Counted from the stretch's first letter, positions 9,426 to 18,537 are shown. The stretch is DNA of 64,000 bases from Asanoa iriomotensis (GCF_016862515.1 NZ_BONC01000032.1:1-64000); one strand, 5' to 3'. The notes: generated by a model from the letters alone, not told the origin. Translations and numbers: made by a program.

Positions 9426-9755
9426 GTGGCGAGCAACACCTCCAAGACCGCGCGCGCCTCCGTCCGGGCCGGCCAGGCCGGGCAGGGTGGCGCCCTCAGC
9501 GTGCTCGGCGAGTTCAAGTACCTGATCCCGCTCGCGGGCGGGAAGTTCGCCTACGTGCGCAACCTGACCAACGGCAAGACCGCGCACCTGCGCACCGACT
9601 CCGACGCGTTCGTCGAGGAGATCCGGTCGCTGGCCGGCGCCGGTCACGCCACGAAGATCCGCGCCGAGCTGACCGGCCTCGCGGCCCAGTTCCCGGCCCA
9701 CGGCTGGGACGTGACCGAGAAGCGCCTGGTCGACGCGGGCGTCTTCGAAGCCTGA
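9426..9755 (+). CDS. conserved-looking small protein of unknown function
   Basis: A 109-residue soluble protein. After a basic, Ser/Ala-rich N-terminus (1-25) it has a compact alpha/beta-like region (FKYLIPLAGGKFAYVRNL, then helices to the end). I do not recognise the family. The GTG at 9426 has GAGGAG at 9413-9418, seven bases ahead, and a strong terminator follows 11 bases after the stop, so this is a well-formed single-gene unit with its own leader of about 200 bases. Confidence 0.8.
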   Translation: MASNTSKTARASVRAGQAGQGGALSVLGEFKYLIPLAGGKFAYVRNLTNGKTAHLRTDSDAFVEEIRSLAGAGHATKIRAELTGLAAQFPAHGWDVTEKRLVDAGVFEA

Positions 9756-9766
9756 GTCACCCTGTC

Positions 9767-9797
9767 AGAGCGCCCCGGCAGCCCCGGGGCGCTCTTT
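9767..9797 (+). terminator. Rho-independent terminator after the 9426-9755 gene
   Basis: A 10-bp perfect GC-rich stem (AGAGCGCCCC pairing with GGGGCGCTCT) with a 9-base loop is followed by a short T run. Confidence 0.85.
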
Positions 9798-9843
9798 CGT
9801 ATGCCCGGAAACCCACTCGCGACGCCGCTGCTTGATCATTAGC

Positions 9844-10617
9844 GTGCCCGCATGGCCTACCGGCATCCGGCGGCTGGCCGAGGTCCGCGCGATCCTGGCC
9901 GCCGACGAGCGCGGCGAGCTCGGCGCCGGCGACCACGTCGGCGAGACCGACACGGTCAGCGGCTACCGCATCTGGTCGCGGACCTACGACGAGCCGGGCA
10001 ACCCGCTGATCGACGTCGAGGAGCCGGTGGTCCGGCAGATCCTCGCCGGTCTGCCCGCCGGGCGCGCGCTCGACGCGGCCTGCGGCACCGGCCGGCACGC
10101 CGCCTTTCTCGCCGCCGCCGGCCACGTTGTCACGGGCGTCGACAGCTCACCGGACATGCTCGCCCGAGCCACCGTCCCGGCGGCCTCGTTCCTGCGCGGT
10201 GACCTGCGCGCGCTGCCGGTCCGGGACGCCTCCGTCGACCTGGTCGTCTGCGCGCTGGCACTGACCCACCTCCCGGCGCTCGAGCCGGCGTTCGCCGAGT
10301 TCGCCCGCGTGTTGCGGCCGGGCGGGCAGCTGGTCACCTCGGACATCCACTGGCAGTCGCTCTACCTCGGCGGCATCGCGTCCGCCGTGGACGACGACGG
10401 CGCCGAGGCGCGGCTGCCGGCGAGCCGGTTCCGGCCGAGCGCCTACGTCAGCGCCGCGGTGGGGGCCGGGTTCGCGGTGCGGGCCTGCCACGAGCCGCTC
10501 TGGCCGCGCACCGACACCGGCGGCGGTCCGTTCCTGCGGGCCTGGGCCGCCGACGCGGTCGACGCCGCCTACGGCAACACCCCGGCCGCGCTGATCTGGC
10601 ATTTGAGTAAGTGGTAG
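9844..10617 (+). CDS. class I SAM-dependent methyltransferase
   Basis: A roughly 257-residue methyltransferase with motif I (LDAACGTGRHAAFL) for SAM binding, a GVDSSPDM acidic loop, and post-motif VVCALALTHL and VLRPGGQLV segments. Small-molecule substrate unknown. The GTG at 9844 is chosen; a TTG at 9832 is also in frame and neither has a clear ribosome site. The gene ends directly on a candidate operator ahead of a TetR gene, so the pair is probably cotranscribed or co-regulated. Confidence 0.85.
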   Translation: MPAWPTGIRRLAEVRAILAADERGELGAGDHVGETDTVSGYRIWSRTYDEPGNPLIDVEEPVVRQILAGLPAGRALDAACGTGRHAAFLAAAGHVVTGVDSSPDMLARATVPAASFLRGDLRALPVRDASVDLVVCALALTHLPALEPAFAEFARVLRPGGQLVTSDIHWQSLYLGGIASAVDDDGAEARLPASRFRPSAYVSAAVGAGFAVRACHEPLWPRTDTGGGPFLRAWAADAVDAAYGNTPAALIWHLSKW

Positions 10618-10627
10618 GACACTGTCC
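10617..10627. promoter_or_regulatory. candidate TetR operator abutting the start codon
   Basis: GGACA and TGTCC are perfect inverted arms around a single C, ending one base before the ATG of the TetR gene and overlapping the stop of the methyltransferase. No ribosome site is present, so a leaderless transcript with an operator at its start is plausible. Confidence 0.45.
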
Positions 10628-11182
10628 ATGACGGATGGGCTGCGGGAGCGGCTGGTGCGGGCCGGGGTCGAGCTGCTGGAGCAGGACGGCCTGCAGGCGT
10701 TGACGCTGCGCGAGATCGCGCGCCGGGCCGGTGTTTCGCACGGTGCGCCGCGTCGCTACTTCCCGACCCACCTCGAGTTGCTGTCGGCCATCGCGCGCGA
10801 GGGCTACGCGCGGCTCGCCGTCGAGGTGCGGCCCGATCCCGCCGGCGAGCCGCGCGCGGAGCTGGCCCGGCTCGGGCGCGGCTACCTCGCGTTCGCGCGA
10901 GCCAACCCCGGCATGTTCGGGCTGATGTTCCGGCACGACCTGCTGGTCAGCGGCCACCTCGGCCTGCGCGGGACGGCCCTGCCGCTGTTCGCGACGCTGG
11001 TCGACCTGGTCGGGCGGGCCGGCACCCGGTCGGCCGCGCCGCCGCGCGTCGTCGCGGGTGCGCTCTGGGCCAACCTGCACGGTGTCGCACAGCTCTGGAG
11101 CTGGGGGAGTCTCCAGCTCGCCACCGGCGAGGAGGACCCCGAGGCCCTGCTGCGGGCCACACTGGACGCGCATCTGGCCTGA
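10628..11182 (+). CDS. TetR/AcrR family regulator
   Basis: A 184-residue one-component repressor. The N-terminal helix-turn-helix is LTLREIARRAGVSHGAPRRYF (about 27-47). The C-terminal ligand domain resembles the WHG-type TetR C-terminus (GYLAFARANPGMF..MF). Start ATG at 10628 without a ribosome site. Likely targets are itself and the adjoining methyltransferase; ligand unknown. Confidence 0.9.
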   Translation: MTDGLRERLVRAGVELLEQDGLQALTLREIARRAGVSHGAPRRYFPTHLELLSAIAREGYARLAVEVRPDPAGEPRAELARLGRGYLAFARANPGMFGLMFRHDLLVSGHLGLRGTALPLFATLVDLVGRAGTRSAAPPRVVAGALWANLHGVAQLWSWGSLQLATGEEDPEALLRATLDAHLA

Positions 11183-11195
11183 CTACGATCCATTG

Positions 11196-12125
11196 ATGAT
11201 CACGCGCAAGGTGCCCGCCCAACGGTCCACGCCGGAGCAGCTCTCAGCTTTCGCGCGGCGGTGCGGCCGGATCGCCGACTCGCGCGCCTTCGACGTGGTG
11301 ATCGTCGTCGTGATCGGTGCCAACGCGGTCGTGCTCGGCGTCGAGACGTACCCCCATCTGGGCTCGTTCCGACCGCTCCTGCACGTCCTGGAGTGGATCT
11401 TCCGGGTCGTGTTCGTCGTGGAGATCGCCATCCGCGTCGGCGCGCACGGCCGCCGGCCGCAGGACTTCTTCCGCCACGGCTGGAACGTCTTCGACTTCGC
11501 GGTCATCGCCGCCGCGTTCATACCGGGCCTGCACGGCGACTCGACCGCCCTGCGGATCGTGCGGATCGCGCGCGTGCTGCGGCTGGTCCGGTTCTCACCC
11601 GGGTTGCGCACGATCGTCACCGCGCTGCTGCGCAGCCTGCCGGGCGTCGGCGGCTTCCTGGCGTTGGCCCTGGTCACCCTCTACGTCTACGGCATGGCCG
11701 GCTGGCTGATCTTCCACGACGACTTCCCGGACCAGTACGGGACGATCGGCCGGGCGGTGCTGACCCTGTTCGTGCTGCTCTCGCAGGAGACCCTGCCGGA
11801 CCTGATCGAGCAGGGCATGTCGGTCTCGCAGTGGACGCTGGTCTACTACATCAGCTACGTGCTGATCACGGCCAACCTGCTGCTCAACATCCTGATCGCG
11901 GTCATCGTCAACTCGATGGAGGAGGCGCGCCGCCTGGAGATGAGCCAGGGCCTGGCACCCGGCTACGACCACGACGGCGACGGCGTGCCCGACGAGGTCG
12001 ACCGCATCGCGATCACCCAACGGATCGACGACCTGCGGTCCGCCCTCGCGGAACTGGAACGCGAGCTGCGGATCGACCGCGGCACCGACGACGACCAGCC
12101 CCGCCGCGTCCGGTCGTCCGGCTAA
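11196..12125 (+). CDS. voltage-gated cation-channel-like protein with EF-hand-like loop
   Basis: A 309-residue single-domain six-helix ion-transport protein. Helices S1-S3 lie within about 33-110; S4 (about 118-135) has arginines every third residue (LRIVRIARVLRLVR). The pore region (about 185-210) reads FVLLSQETLPDL where NaChBac-type channels have a TLESW filter, so ion selectivity is uncertain. S6 ends with NILIAVIVNSMEEA. Residues 258-269 (DHDGDGVPDEVD) form an EF-hand/dockerin-like calcium loop, then a short coiled coil to about 293, the usual tetramer-forming element. Start ATG at 11196, 13 bases after the TetR stop. Confidence 0.85.
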   Translation: MITRKVPAQRSTPEQLSAFARRCGRIADSRAFDVVIVVVIGANAVVLGVETYPHLGSFRPLLHVLEWIFRVVFVVEIAIRVGAHGRRPQDFFRHGWNVFDFAVIAAAFIPGLHGDSTALRIVRIARVLRLVRFSPGLRTIVTALLRSLPGVGGFLALALVTLYVYGMAGWLIFHDDFPDQYGTIGRAVLTLFVLLSQETLPDLIEQGMSVSQWTLVYYISYVLITANLLLNILIAVIVNSMEEARRLEMSQGLAPGYDHDGDGVPDEVDRIAITQRIDDLRSALAELERELRIDRGTDDDQPRRVRSSG

Positions 12126-13903
12126 CGCCGCTCGTGGGCGGCGGCGCCGTCCGTGACGCTCCGCTCGAAGAAGCGGACCCGGTCGGTGCACTCGAGCAGC
12201 ACGTCGGACCACGTGCGCGCCCAGACCCGCAGGTGGCTGGAACCGTCGTCGCGGTCGACCAGGCAACCGGCCGGGCGGTGCGGGTCGGTAGTCGGCAGCC
12301 GGCCGGCGACCAACCAGACGTCCCAGTCGACCCGCAGGCCGCGATAGTGCGCATCACCCGCGACGGCCTCCGCGTACGCCACCAGGCGGTCCAGGTCCTT
12401 GCCGTCCGCGGCACCCTCCGTGCCGGTCACGACCAGGTGCTGGTGGCGCTCGTGCTCGCGGCGCGCCCGCGCCAGCAGCAGGTCCGGCCCCGCGTGCCGG
12501 TCGAGCACGGCGTCGAGGGCCCGGTCGCCGGCCAGCAGCCCGTGCCGCTCGCCGAACACCCACGTCTGCTCCGACAGCACCGCGGAGAGCCGCTCCAGGT
12601 CGGCGCCGCCCGCCGTGAGCCGGCGCAACTCGGCGATCGCCTCGAGGCGTTCGGCGACGGTGGTCGAGGCGCGGATGAGCCAGGACCGGTCGGCGTCACC
12701 CAGGATCCGCTCGAGCTGCCCCCGGTCGTCGGCGGACAGGTTGAAGACCGTGCCCAGCAGGTCGGTGAGCCGGTCCGGGCGCGACCGCAGCGCGTCGCGG
12801 AGCAGTGCCAGGGTGGCCCGCCGCTGGTTGGCCCGGCGCGGGATGTGCCGGTGGACCGCGGCGGCGACGAGGTCGAACGTCTCGCGCTCGAGCCGTGGCC
12901 CGGCGTCGTCCGCGTACGGATAGCTGCCCTCGCTCCGCCACCGTTGCACCAGTTCACGCCGCCGGTCGTCGGCCCTGCCGCGGAAATGCTCCCGCAGCCG
13001 TTCCCGGGCGGCGGCGACCAGGGCGGTGACGTCGGAGTCGTGCCCACCGCCGAGATACACGTCGCCCATGTGGTCGCCCATCGCGGGCCAGAGCACGTAC
13101 GCGGTGAACTCGAACCCCGGTGCCCGGATGCCGATGTCGATCGAGGCGACCGGCATGCCGTTCCCGTCGCACAGGTGCAGTTCGCGCTCGACCGCCGTCG
13201 ACCACTCGATCACCTTGAGCCGCGCCTCCTCGGCGGTGCCGGCGACGGTGGTGAAGGTCAGCGGGTAGACGGCGGTGCGGGCGACCGAGGTGCCCGGGTC
13301 GACCGGCACGCCGTCGTAGACGACGGTGATACCCGGGTACGCGGTCAGGTAGGGCGCGAGTTCGGTGGTCAGCCGCCGGTGGTTGGCCCGCAGCGGCAGC
13401 CGGTCGAGCCGGGGCGACTGCTTGCCCCACGCCTCGACCAGCGTGCCGGTCGCCGCCTGGGTCGGCTCGCTGTCGGCGATCAGGAAGTCGTTGCGGGCGC
13501 CGGCGTGCGCGGACACCTCGGTCCTCGACCGGCCGCCCGTCCCGTCGGCGACGGTGGTCCACCGGATGTGGTCGCCGAGCGCGTACGCCCGCAACCGGCC
13601 CTGCCCTTTGCTGCCGTGCAGGGTGCGCTGCCTGAGCAGGGTCCCGGAGGTCCACTTCTTCCAGGACCCGCCGATCCGGTCGAACGCGGCGGCCAGTGCC
13701 TCGGGCGCGATGCCGGTGCCGTCGTCACGCACCGTGACGCGCTCGACGGCACCCAGAGGCGACCGGTGCAGGACCACGTCGACTCGGGTGGCGTCGGCGT
13801 CGAGCGCGTTCCAGATCAGCTCCTTGATCGCGCCGAGCGGGTCACTCTCCCGGGCCAGCCGCTGGACATGGTCCTCGGCCGCTTCCAGGTGCACCCGGCG
13901 CAT
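12122..13903 (-). CDS. GHKL-type ATPase with degenerate nuclease-like C-terminus
   Basis: A 593-residue protein with an N-terminal Bergerat ATP-binding fold: ELIWNALDADA (N box) at about 29-39, RDDGTGI (G1) near 60, and GSKGQGRLRAYALGD (G2/lid) near 100, as in Hsp90/MutL-type ATPases. The C-terminal third has a WVFGE segment and a DLLLAR strand followed by HLVV and a DLDRLVAYAEAV helix; this is the layout of the restriction-type nuclease domain I associate with related ATP-binding proteins, but the E-x-K pair expected after HLVV reads TGTEG, so catalysis may be lost. Convergent by four bases with the channel gene and 22 bases downstream of a methyltransferase. ATG at 13903 preferred over TTG at 13906. 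Role unknown; DNA-related or defence-like is a guess. Confidence 0.75.
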   Translation of the reverse strand: MRRVHLEAAEDHVQRLARESDPLGAIKELIWNALDADATRVDVVLHRSPLGAVERVTVRDDGTGIAPEALAAAFDRIGGSWKKWTSGTLLRQRTLHGSKGQGRLRAYALGDHIRWTTVADGTGGRSRTEVSAHAGARNDFLIADSEPTQAATGTLVEAWGKQSPRLDRLPLRANHRRLTTELAPYLTAYPGITVVYDGVPVDPGTSVARTAVYPLTFTTVAGTAEEARLKVIEWSTAVERELHLCDGNGMPVASIDIGIRAPGFEFTAYVLWPAMGDHMGDVYLGGGHDSDVTALVAAARERLREHFRGRADDRRRELVQRWRSEGSYPYADDAGPRLERETFDLVAAAVHRHIPRRANQRRATLALLRDALRSRPDRLTDLLGTVFNLSADDRGQLERILGDADRSWLIRASTTVAERLEAIAELRRLTAGGADLERLSAVLSEQTWVFGERHGLLAGDRALDAVLDRHAGPDLLLARARREHERHQHLVVTGTEGAADGKDLDRLVAYAEAVAGDAHYRGLRVDWDVWLVAGRLPTTDPHRPAGCLVDRDDGSSHLRVWARTWSDVLLECTDRVRFFERSVTDGAAAHERR

Positions 13904-13925
13904 CAAGGCATCGTGCTGCTCGGTG

Positions 13926-14555
13926 TCACGCAGCCGCGACGTGGACCGGGCTGGTCATCCGCATCATCCAGTGTGCGGACGGCACGCGGGTGGCGGTGTC
14001 GACGACCTCGCCGGAGACGTCGGCGAAGGACTCGCGGGCCAGGGCCTCGAAGGCGGCCGGCTCACGGACGAACTCGCCGCGGTCGTTGTCGCTCATCCAC
14101 CGCGAGATCCGGTTCTGGCCGGGCGCGAAGCAGGTGTCGACCGAGATCACCCGGCCGCCGGGCGCCAGCGCCTGCGACGCGACCCGCAGCAGGTGGCGCG
14201 AGTCCTCGTCGGAGAGGTGGTGCAGCAGGCCGAGCAGCAGCACGGCGTTGGCCGGGGGCAGGACACCGAGGTGCTGCTCGCCGAAGATCTCCGTGGAGAA
14301 CGACGCGCGCTCGGACCCGTAGCGGGCCTTGGCGTGCGCGATGTAGCGCTCCGAGGTGTCGAAGCCGAAGTAGGTGACCTTGGGCAGCCGGTCGAAGTAG
14401 TAGGCCGGGCCGCAGCCCACGTCGATCACCGTGTCACCGTCACGCAGGGCGAGCTCGTCCAGGCAGCGGTAGCGCAGGCGGTCGGCACCGACCGCCTTCT
14501 GCAGGGCCACGTACATGGAGACGTTGCTCAGCAGGGACTTGAGAGGGGCCAGCAC
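13926..14555 (-). CDS. class I SAM-dependent methyltransferase
   Basis: A 209-residue methyltransferase with motif I (VIDVGCGPAYYF), an acidic FDTSERY loop, LLLGLLHHL, and APGGRVISVD. Substrate unknown; the lack of other pathway genes gives no clue. A GTG at 14606 would add 17 residues, but the GTG at 14555 has AGGAG ten bases upstream (14566-14570) and is preferred. It lies between accD and the GHKL ATPase on the same strand and may be the tail of either transcript. Confidence 0.83.
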   Translation of the reverse strand: MLAPLKSLLSNVSMYVALQKAVGADRLRYRCLDELALRDGDTVIDVGCGPAYYFDRLPKVTYFGFDTSERYIAHAKARYGSERASFSTEIFGEQHLGVLPPANAVLLLGLLHHLSDEDSRHLLRVASQALAPGGRVISVDTCFAPGQNRISRWMSDNDRGEFVREPAAFEALARESFADVSGEVVDTATRVPSAHWMMRMTSPVHVAAA

Positions 14556-14627
14556 GGGGACAGGTCTCCTAACAGGGGCGATGGGCGCGCGAGCATCAGA
14601 CTTCACGGGAGGATAGCGGAACTCCGC

Positions 14628-16049
14628 CTAGAGCGGGATGTTGCCGTGCGCGCCACGTGCGGCCGGTGCGGCGGCCAGCGCCTCCGCGATCCGGCGGCGG
14701 GACTCACCGGGCTCGATGACGTCGTCGACGACGCCGATCTCCAACGCCCGCTGCACGCCGCCGGCCACCTTGACCTGCTCGTCGACCAGTTGCTGGCGGA
14801 GCGCCTCGCGCTCCTCGTGCGGCGTGGCCGCGAGCTTCTTGCGGTGCAGCACGTTGACCGCCGCGGCGGCACCCATCACCGCGATCTCCGCGGTGGGCCA
14901 GGCGAACACCGCGGTCGCGCCCAGGGAGCGGGAGTTCATCGCGATGTACGCGCCCCCGTACGCCTTGCGGGTCACCAGCGTGACCCGGGGCACGACCGCC
15001 TCGGCGAACGCGTGCAACAGCTTGGCGCCGCGGCGCACCACGCCGTCCCACTCCTGGCCGAGGCCGGGCAGGTAGCCGGGCACGTCGACCAGCACGATCA
15101 GCGGCACGCCCAGCGCGTCGCACATCCGGACGAACCGGGCGGCCTTCTCGGCGCTCGCCGCGTCCAGGCAGCCGCCCAGGCGCAGCGGGTTGTTGGCGAT
15201 CACGCCGACCGTCCGCCTGCCGAACCGGCCCAGCGTGGTGACGACGTTCGGCGCCCACCTGGCGTGCAACTCCACGCCGGGCTCGTCGAGCAGGGCCCGG
15301 ACCACGGGCTTCACGTCGTACGCCCGGTTGGCCGCCGCCGGCATCGTGGCAGACAGGTCGTGGTCGGGGTCGTCGGTGGCCACGTCGACCGGGGAGATCC
15401 GGCCCTGCCGGCCGAGCAGCGCGGCCAGCCGGCGCGCCTCGAGCAGCGCCGTGTCGTCGTCCTCGGTGGTCACGTGCACGACCCCGGAGCGGCGTCCGTG
15501 CGGCTCGGGGCCACCGAGCCGTTCCATGTCGACCTGCTCGCCGGTGACGCTGCGGACGACCTCGGGGCCGGTCACGAAGATCCGGCCGTTGTCGCTCATC
15601 ACCACGACGTCGGTCAGCGCGGGCCCGTAGGCCGCGCCACCGGCCGCGGGGCCGAGCACCACCGAGATCTGCGGCACCCGGCCGGACGCCCGCACCATGG
15701 CCGCGAAGACCTGGCCGACCGCGTCGAGCGCGACCACGCCCTCGGCCAGCCGCGCGCCGCCGGAGTGCCACAGCCCGAGGACCGGCACCCGCTCCCGGAC
15801 CGCGGCGTCGATCGCGTCGACGACGTGCCGGCAGCCCTCGGTGCCCAGCGCGCCGCCCATCCGGGTGGCGTCGGTGGCGTAGGCGACGACCGGGGTGCCG
15901 TCGATCTCGCCGCGGGCGCAGAGCACACCGGAGTCGTCACGCGGGGCGACCAGGCGCAGCGTGCCGGCGTCGAACAGCGCCCGCAGCCGTACCTCCGGAT
16001 CCCGGTAGTCCACGACCGCATGATCGTCTAGCGCGCTGCCCCTGGTCAT
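14628..16049 (-). CDS. accD: acyl-CoA carboxylase, carboxyltransferase beta subunit
   Basis: A 473-residue crotonase-fold carboxyltransferase of the PccB/AccD type. The N-terminal half has SGGARLAEG and the AAGGAAYGPAL oxyanion motif; the C-terminal half has DVPGYLPG, RKAYGGAYIAM and AEIAVMGA, and ends in the family-typical RGAHGNIPL. It transfers carboxyl from biotin to acetyl- or propionyl-CoA, making malonyl-CoA for FabD when paired with biotin-carrying alpha subunits (not in this window). Start ATG at 16049 with GGGGGGAT upstream. Last gene of the fab operon, 27 bases after fabF. Confidence 0.93.
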   Translation of the reverse strand: MTRGSALDDHAVVDYRDPEVRLRALFDAGTLRLVAPRDDSGVLCARGEIDGTPVVAYATDATRMGGALGTEGCRHVVDAIDAAVRERVPVLGLWHSGGARLAEGVVALDAVGQVFAAMVRASGRVPQISVVLGPAAGGAAYGPALTDVVVMSDNGRIFVTGPEVVRSVTGEQVDMERLGGPEPHGRRSGVVHVTTEDDDTALLEARRLAALLGRQGRISPVDVATDDPDHDLSATMPAAANRAYDVKPVVRALLDEPGVELHARWAPNVVTTLGRFGRRTVGVIANNPLRLGGCLDAASAEKAARFVRMCDALGVPLIVLVDVPGYLPGLGQEWDGVVRRGAKLLHAFAEAVVPRVTLVTRKAYGGAYIAMNSRSLGATAVFAWPTAEIAVMGAAAAVNVLHRKKLAATPHEEREALRQQLVDEQVKVAGGVQRALEIGVVDDVIEPGESRRRIAEALAAAPAARGAHGNIPL

Positions 16050-16076
16050 CGAAATCCCCCCGATCGAAGCCCTGGG

Positions 16077-17303
16077 TCACCCGCGGGTGAACACCAGCGC
16101 CACGTTGTGCCCGCCGAAGCCGAACGAGTTGTTGATCACCGCCGGCACGTCCATCGGTCGCGCCTTGTGCGCGGCGACGTCCATGTCGAGCTTGTCGTCG
16201 GGGTCGTCGAGGTTGATCGTCGGCGGCACCACGCTGTCGCGGATGGCCAGGATCGACGCGATCGACTCCAGCGCGCCCGCGGCACCCAGCAGGTGCCCGG
16301 TCATCGACTTGGTCGCGCTCAGCACCGGGTGGTCGCCCAGCGCCGCGTGCAACGCGGCGATCTCCGCCACGTCACCGACCGGCGTCGAGGTGGCGTGCGC
16401 GTTGACGTGCACGATGTCGGACTTGTCGACACCGGCGTCGGCGATCGCCTTGGCGATCGCGCGGATCGCGCCCAGCCCCTCTGGGTGCGGCTGGACGATG
16501 TCGTAGCCGTCCGAGGTCAGGCCCGCGCCGGCCAGCCGGGCGTAGATCCGGGCGCCGCGCGCGACGGCGTGGTCGGCCCGCTCCAGGACGATGACGCCGG
16601 AGCCCTCGCCGAGCACGAAGCCGTCGCGACCCTTGTCCCAGGGCCGGGACGCCCGCTCGGGGTCGTCGTTGCGGGTCGACATCGCCCGCATCGACGCGAA
16701 GCCGGCGATCGGCAGGGGGTGGATGACCGCTTCGGTGCCGCCGGCCACGACCACGTCGGCCCGGCCGGCGCGGATCATGTCGAGGCCGAGCGCGATCGCC
16801 TCGGCGCCGGTGGCGCACGCGCTGGCCACCGAGTGCACGCCGGCCCGCGCCTGCAGCTCCAGCCCGACCCAGGCGGCCGGGCCGTTCGGCATGAGCATGG
16901 GCACGGTGTGCGGTGACACCCGGCGAGGGCCGGATGCCTCCAGGATGTCGTCCTGCGCGAGCAGCGTGGTCGCACCGCCTATGCCGGAGCCGATGCTGAC
17001 CGCGAGCCGCTCCGGGTCGAGCCCGGAGTCGGCCAGGCCGGCGTCGGCCCAGGCCTCACCGGCGGCGATCAGCGCGATCGCCTCGGAGCGGTCGAGCCGG
17101 CGCAGCTTGACGCGGTCGATCCGCTCGCTCGGTTCGACGGCGAGCTGCGCCGCGATCCGGACCGGCAGTTGGCCGGCCCACTCCTGGGTGAGCGGACCCA
17201 CCCCGGAGCGGCCGGCCAGCATGGCGTCCCACGTCGACGCGACGTCCCCGCCCAGCGGGGTCGTCGCGCCGAGCCCGGTGACGACGACGTCGGCGCGACT
17301 CAT
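16077..17303 (-). CDS. fabF: beta-ketoacyl-ACP synthase II
   Basis: A 408-residue condensing enzyme. Catalytic cysteine C163 lies in SVASACATGA, followed by the HATST and MTGHLLGAAG histidine motifs and the C-terminal NSFGFGGHN. It elongates acyl-ACP with malonyl-ACP. The ATG at 17303 lies one base after the acpP stop, so translation is coupled. Length and motifs are normal. Confidence 0.97.
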   Translation of the reverse strand: MSRADVVVTGLGATTPLGGDVASTWDAMLAGRSGVGPLTQEWAGQLPVRIAAQLAVEPSERIDRVKLRRLDRSEAIALIAAGEAWADAGLADSGLDPERLAVSIGSGIGGATTLLAQDDILEASGPRRVSPHTVPMLMPNGPAAWVGLELQARAGVHSVASACATGAEAIALGLDMIRAGRADVVVAGGTEAVIHPLPIAGFASMRAMSTRNDDPERASRPWDKGRDGFVLGEGSGVIVLERADHAVARGARIYARLAGAGLTSDGYDIVQPHPEGLGAIRAIAKAIADAGVDKSDIVHVNAHATSTPVGDVAEIAALHAALGDHPVLSATKSMTGHLLGAAGALESIASILAIRDSVVPPTINLDDPDDKLDMDVAAHKARPMDVPAVINNSFGFGGHNVALVFTRG

Positions 17304-17304
17304 G

Positions 17305-17544
17305 TCAGGCGTTCGACTCGATGTAGGTCACGGCGTCGCCGACGGTCTTGAGGTTCTGCACCTCGTTGTCCGGGATCTTCACGCCGAACTTCTCCTCGGC
17401 CGCGACCACGACCTCGACCATGGACAGCGAGTCGACGTCGAGGTCGTCGGTGAACGACTTCTCTTCGGCCACGTCGTCGGGGTTGACCCCGGCGACCTCT
17501 TCCAGGATCTCGGCCAGGCCCGACGTGATCTCGTCACGGGTCAT
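17305..17544 (-). CDS. acpP: acyl carrier protein
   Basis: A 79-residue acidic four-helix carrier. The phosphopantetheine serine is S39 in DLDVDSLSMVE. It carries the growing chain for FabH, FabF and FabD products. The gene sits between fabH and fabF, the standard actinobacterial order. Confidence 0.97.
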   Translation of the reverse strand: MTRDEITSGLAEILEEVAGVNPDDVAEEKSFTDDLDVDSLSMVEVVVAAEEKFGVKIPDNEVQNLKTVGDAVTYIESNA

Positions 17545-17592
17545 TGCAGTGGTTTCCTCTCAGGTTTGTTGATGTTGTCGTTGCGCGTTCGC

Positions 17593-18537
17593 TCAGGGGC
17601 AGCGAACAACCTGCCCGGCGTACGTTAGGCCGCCGCCGAAGCCGAACAGCAGGACGGGTGCACCCGAGGGCACCTCGCGCCGCTCGATCAGCTTCGACAG
17701 GGCCAGCGGCACGCTCGCCGCCGACGTGTTGCCGGACTCGACGATGTCCTTGGCGACGACCGCCTGCGGCATGCCGAGCCGCTTGGCGATGCCGTCGATG
17801 ATGCGGGCGTTGGCCTGGTGCGGCACGAAGGCCGCGATCTCCTCCGGCGCCACGCCGGCCCGCTCGCAGGCCTGCAGCGCCAGCGGTGCGAGCGCGGTGG
17901 TCGCCCAGCGGAAGACCTGCTGGCCCTCCTGCTGGATGTACGGGCGCCAGCCCTCGATCCGGACGGCGTCGGACTTCTCCGGCACCGAGCCCCAGATCAC
18001 CGGGCCGACGCCGGGCGCCTCGTCCTCGGCCGCGGCGGTGACCACCGCGGCGCCCGCGCCGTCGCCGAAGATGATGCAGGTCGAGCGGTCGGTCCAGTCG
18101 GTGAAGTCCGAGAGCTTCTCGGCGCCGATGACCAGGGCGTTGCGGGCCGCACCGGCGCGGATCGCGTGGTCGACGGTGCCGAGCGCGTACGAGAAGCCCG
18201 AGCACGCGGTGTTGAGGTCGTAGGCGCCGGGGGCGTTGATGCCCAGCTTGGCGGCGACCCGGCAGGCCACGTTGGGGCTGCGGTCGACGGAGCTGCAGGT
18301 GGCGACCACGACCAGGTCGATGTCGCTGGGGGTGAGGCCGGCGTTGGCCAGGGCCTTCTCGGCCGCGAAGCCGGCCATGTCGGCGACCGTCTCGCTGTCG
18401 GCGATCCGCCGGGTCGCGATGCCGACCCGGTCGCGGATCCACTCGTCGTTGGTGTCGACGATCTGGGCCAGGTCGTCGTTAGTGAGCACCCGGGACGGCT
18501 GGTAGTGGCCGAGAGCGAGGATGCGGGAGCCTGTCAT
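17593..18537 (-). CDS. fabH: beta-ketoacyl-ACP synthase III
   Basis: A 314-residue initiating condensing enzyme with the Cys-His-Asn triad: C112 in NTACSGFSYAL, H240 in VPHQANARI and N270 in VESGNTSAAS. In Actinobacteria it selects branched or straight short acyl-CoA starters. The ATG at 18537 overlaps the fabD stop by four bases (ATGA), showing coupling. Confidence 0.96.
   Translation of the reverse strand: MTGSRILALGHYQPSRVLTNDDLAQIVDTNDEWIRDRVGIATRRIADSETVADMAGFAAEKALANAGLTPSDIDLVVVATCSSVDRSPNVACRVAAKLGINAPGAYDLNTACSGFSYALGTVDHAIRAGAARNALVIGAEKLSDFTDWTDRSTCIIFGDGAGAAVVTAAAEDEAPGVGPVIWGSVPEKSDAVRIEGWRPYIQQEGQQVFRWATTALAPLALQACERAGVAPEEIAAFVPHQANARIIDGIAKRLGMPQAVVAKDIVESGNTSAASVPLALSKLIERREVPSGAPVLLFGFGGGLTYAGQVVRCP

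Noticed and set aside
11261-14377. Plus-strand open frame of more than 1000 codons
   Set aside because: Crosses the channel gene and then antisense to the GHKL ATPase; composition is Arg/Pro/Gly shadow without domains.
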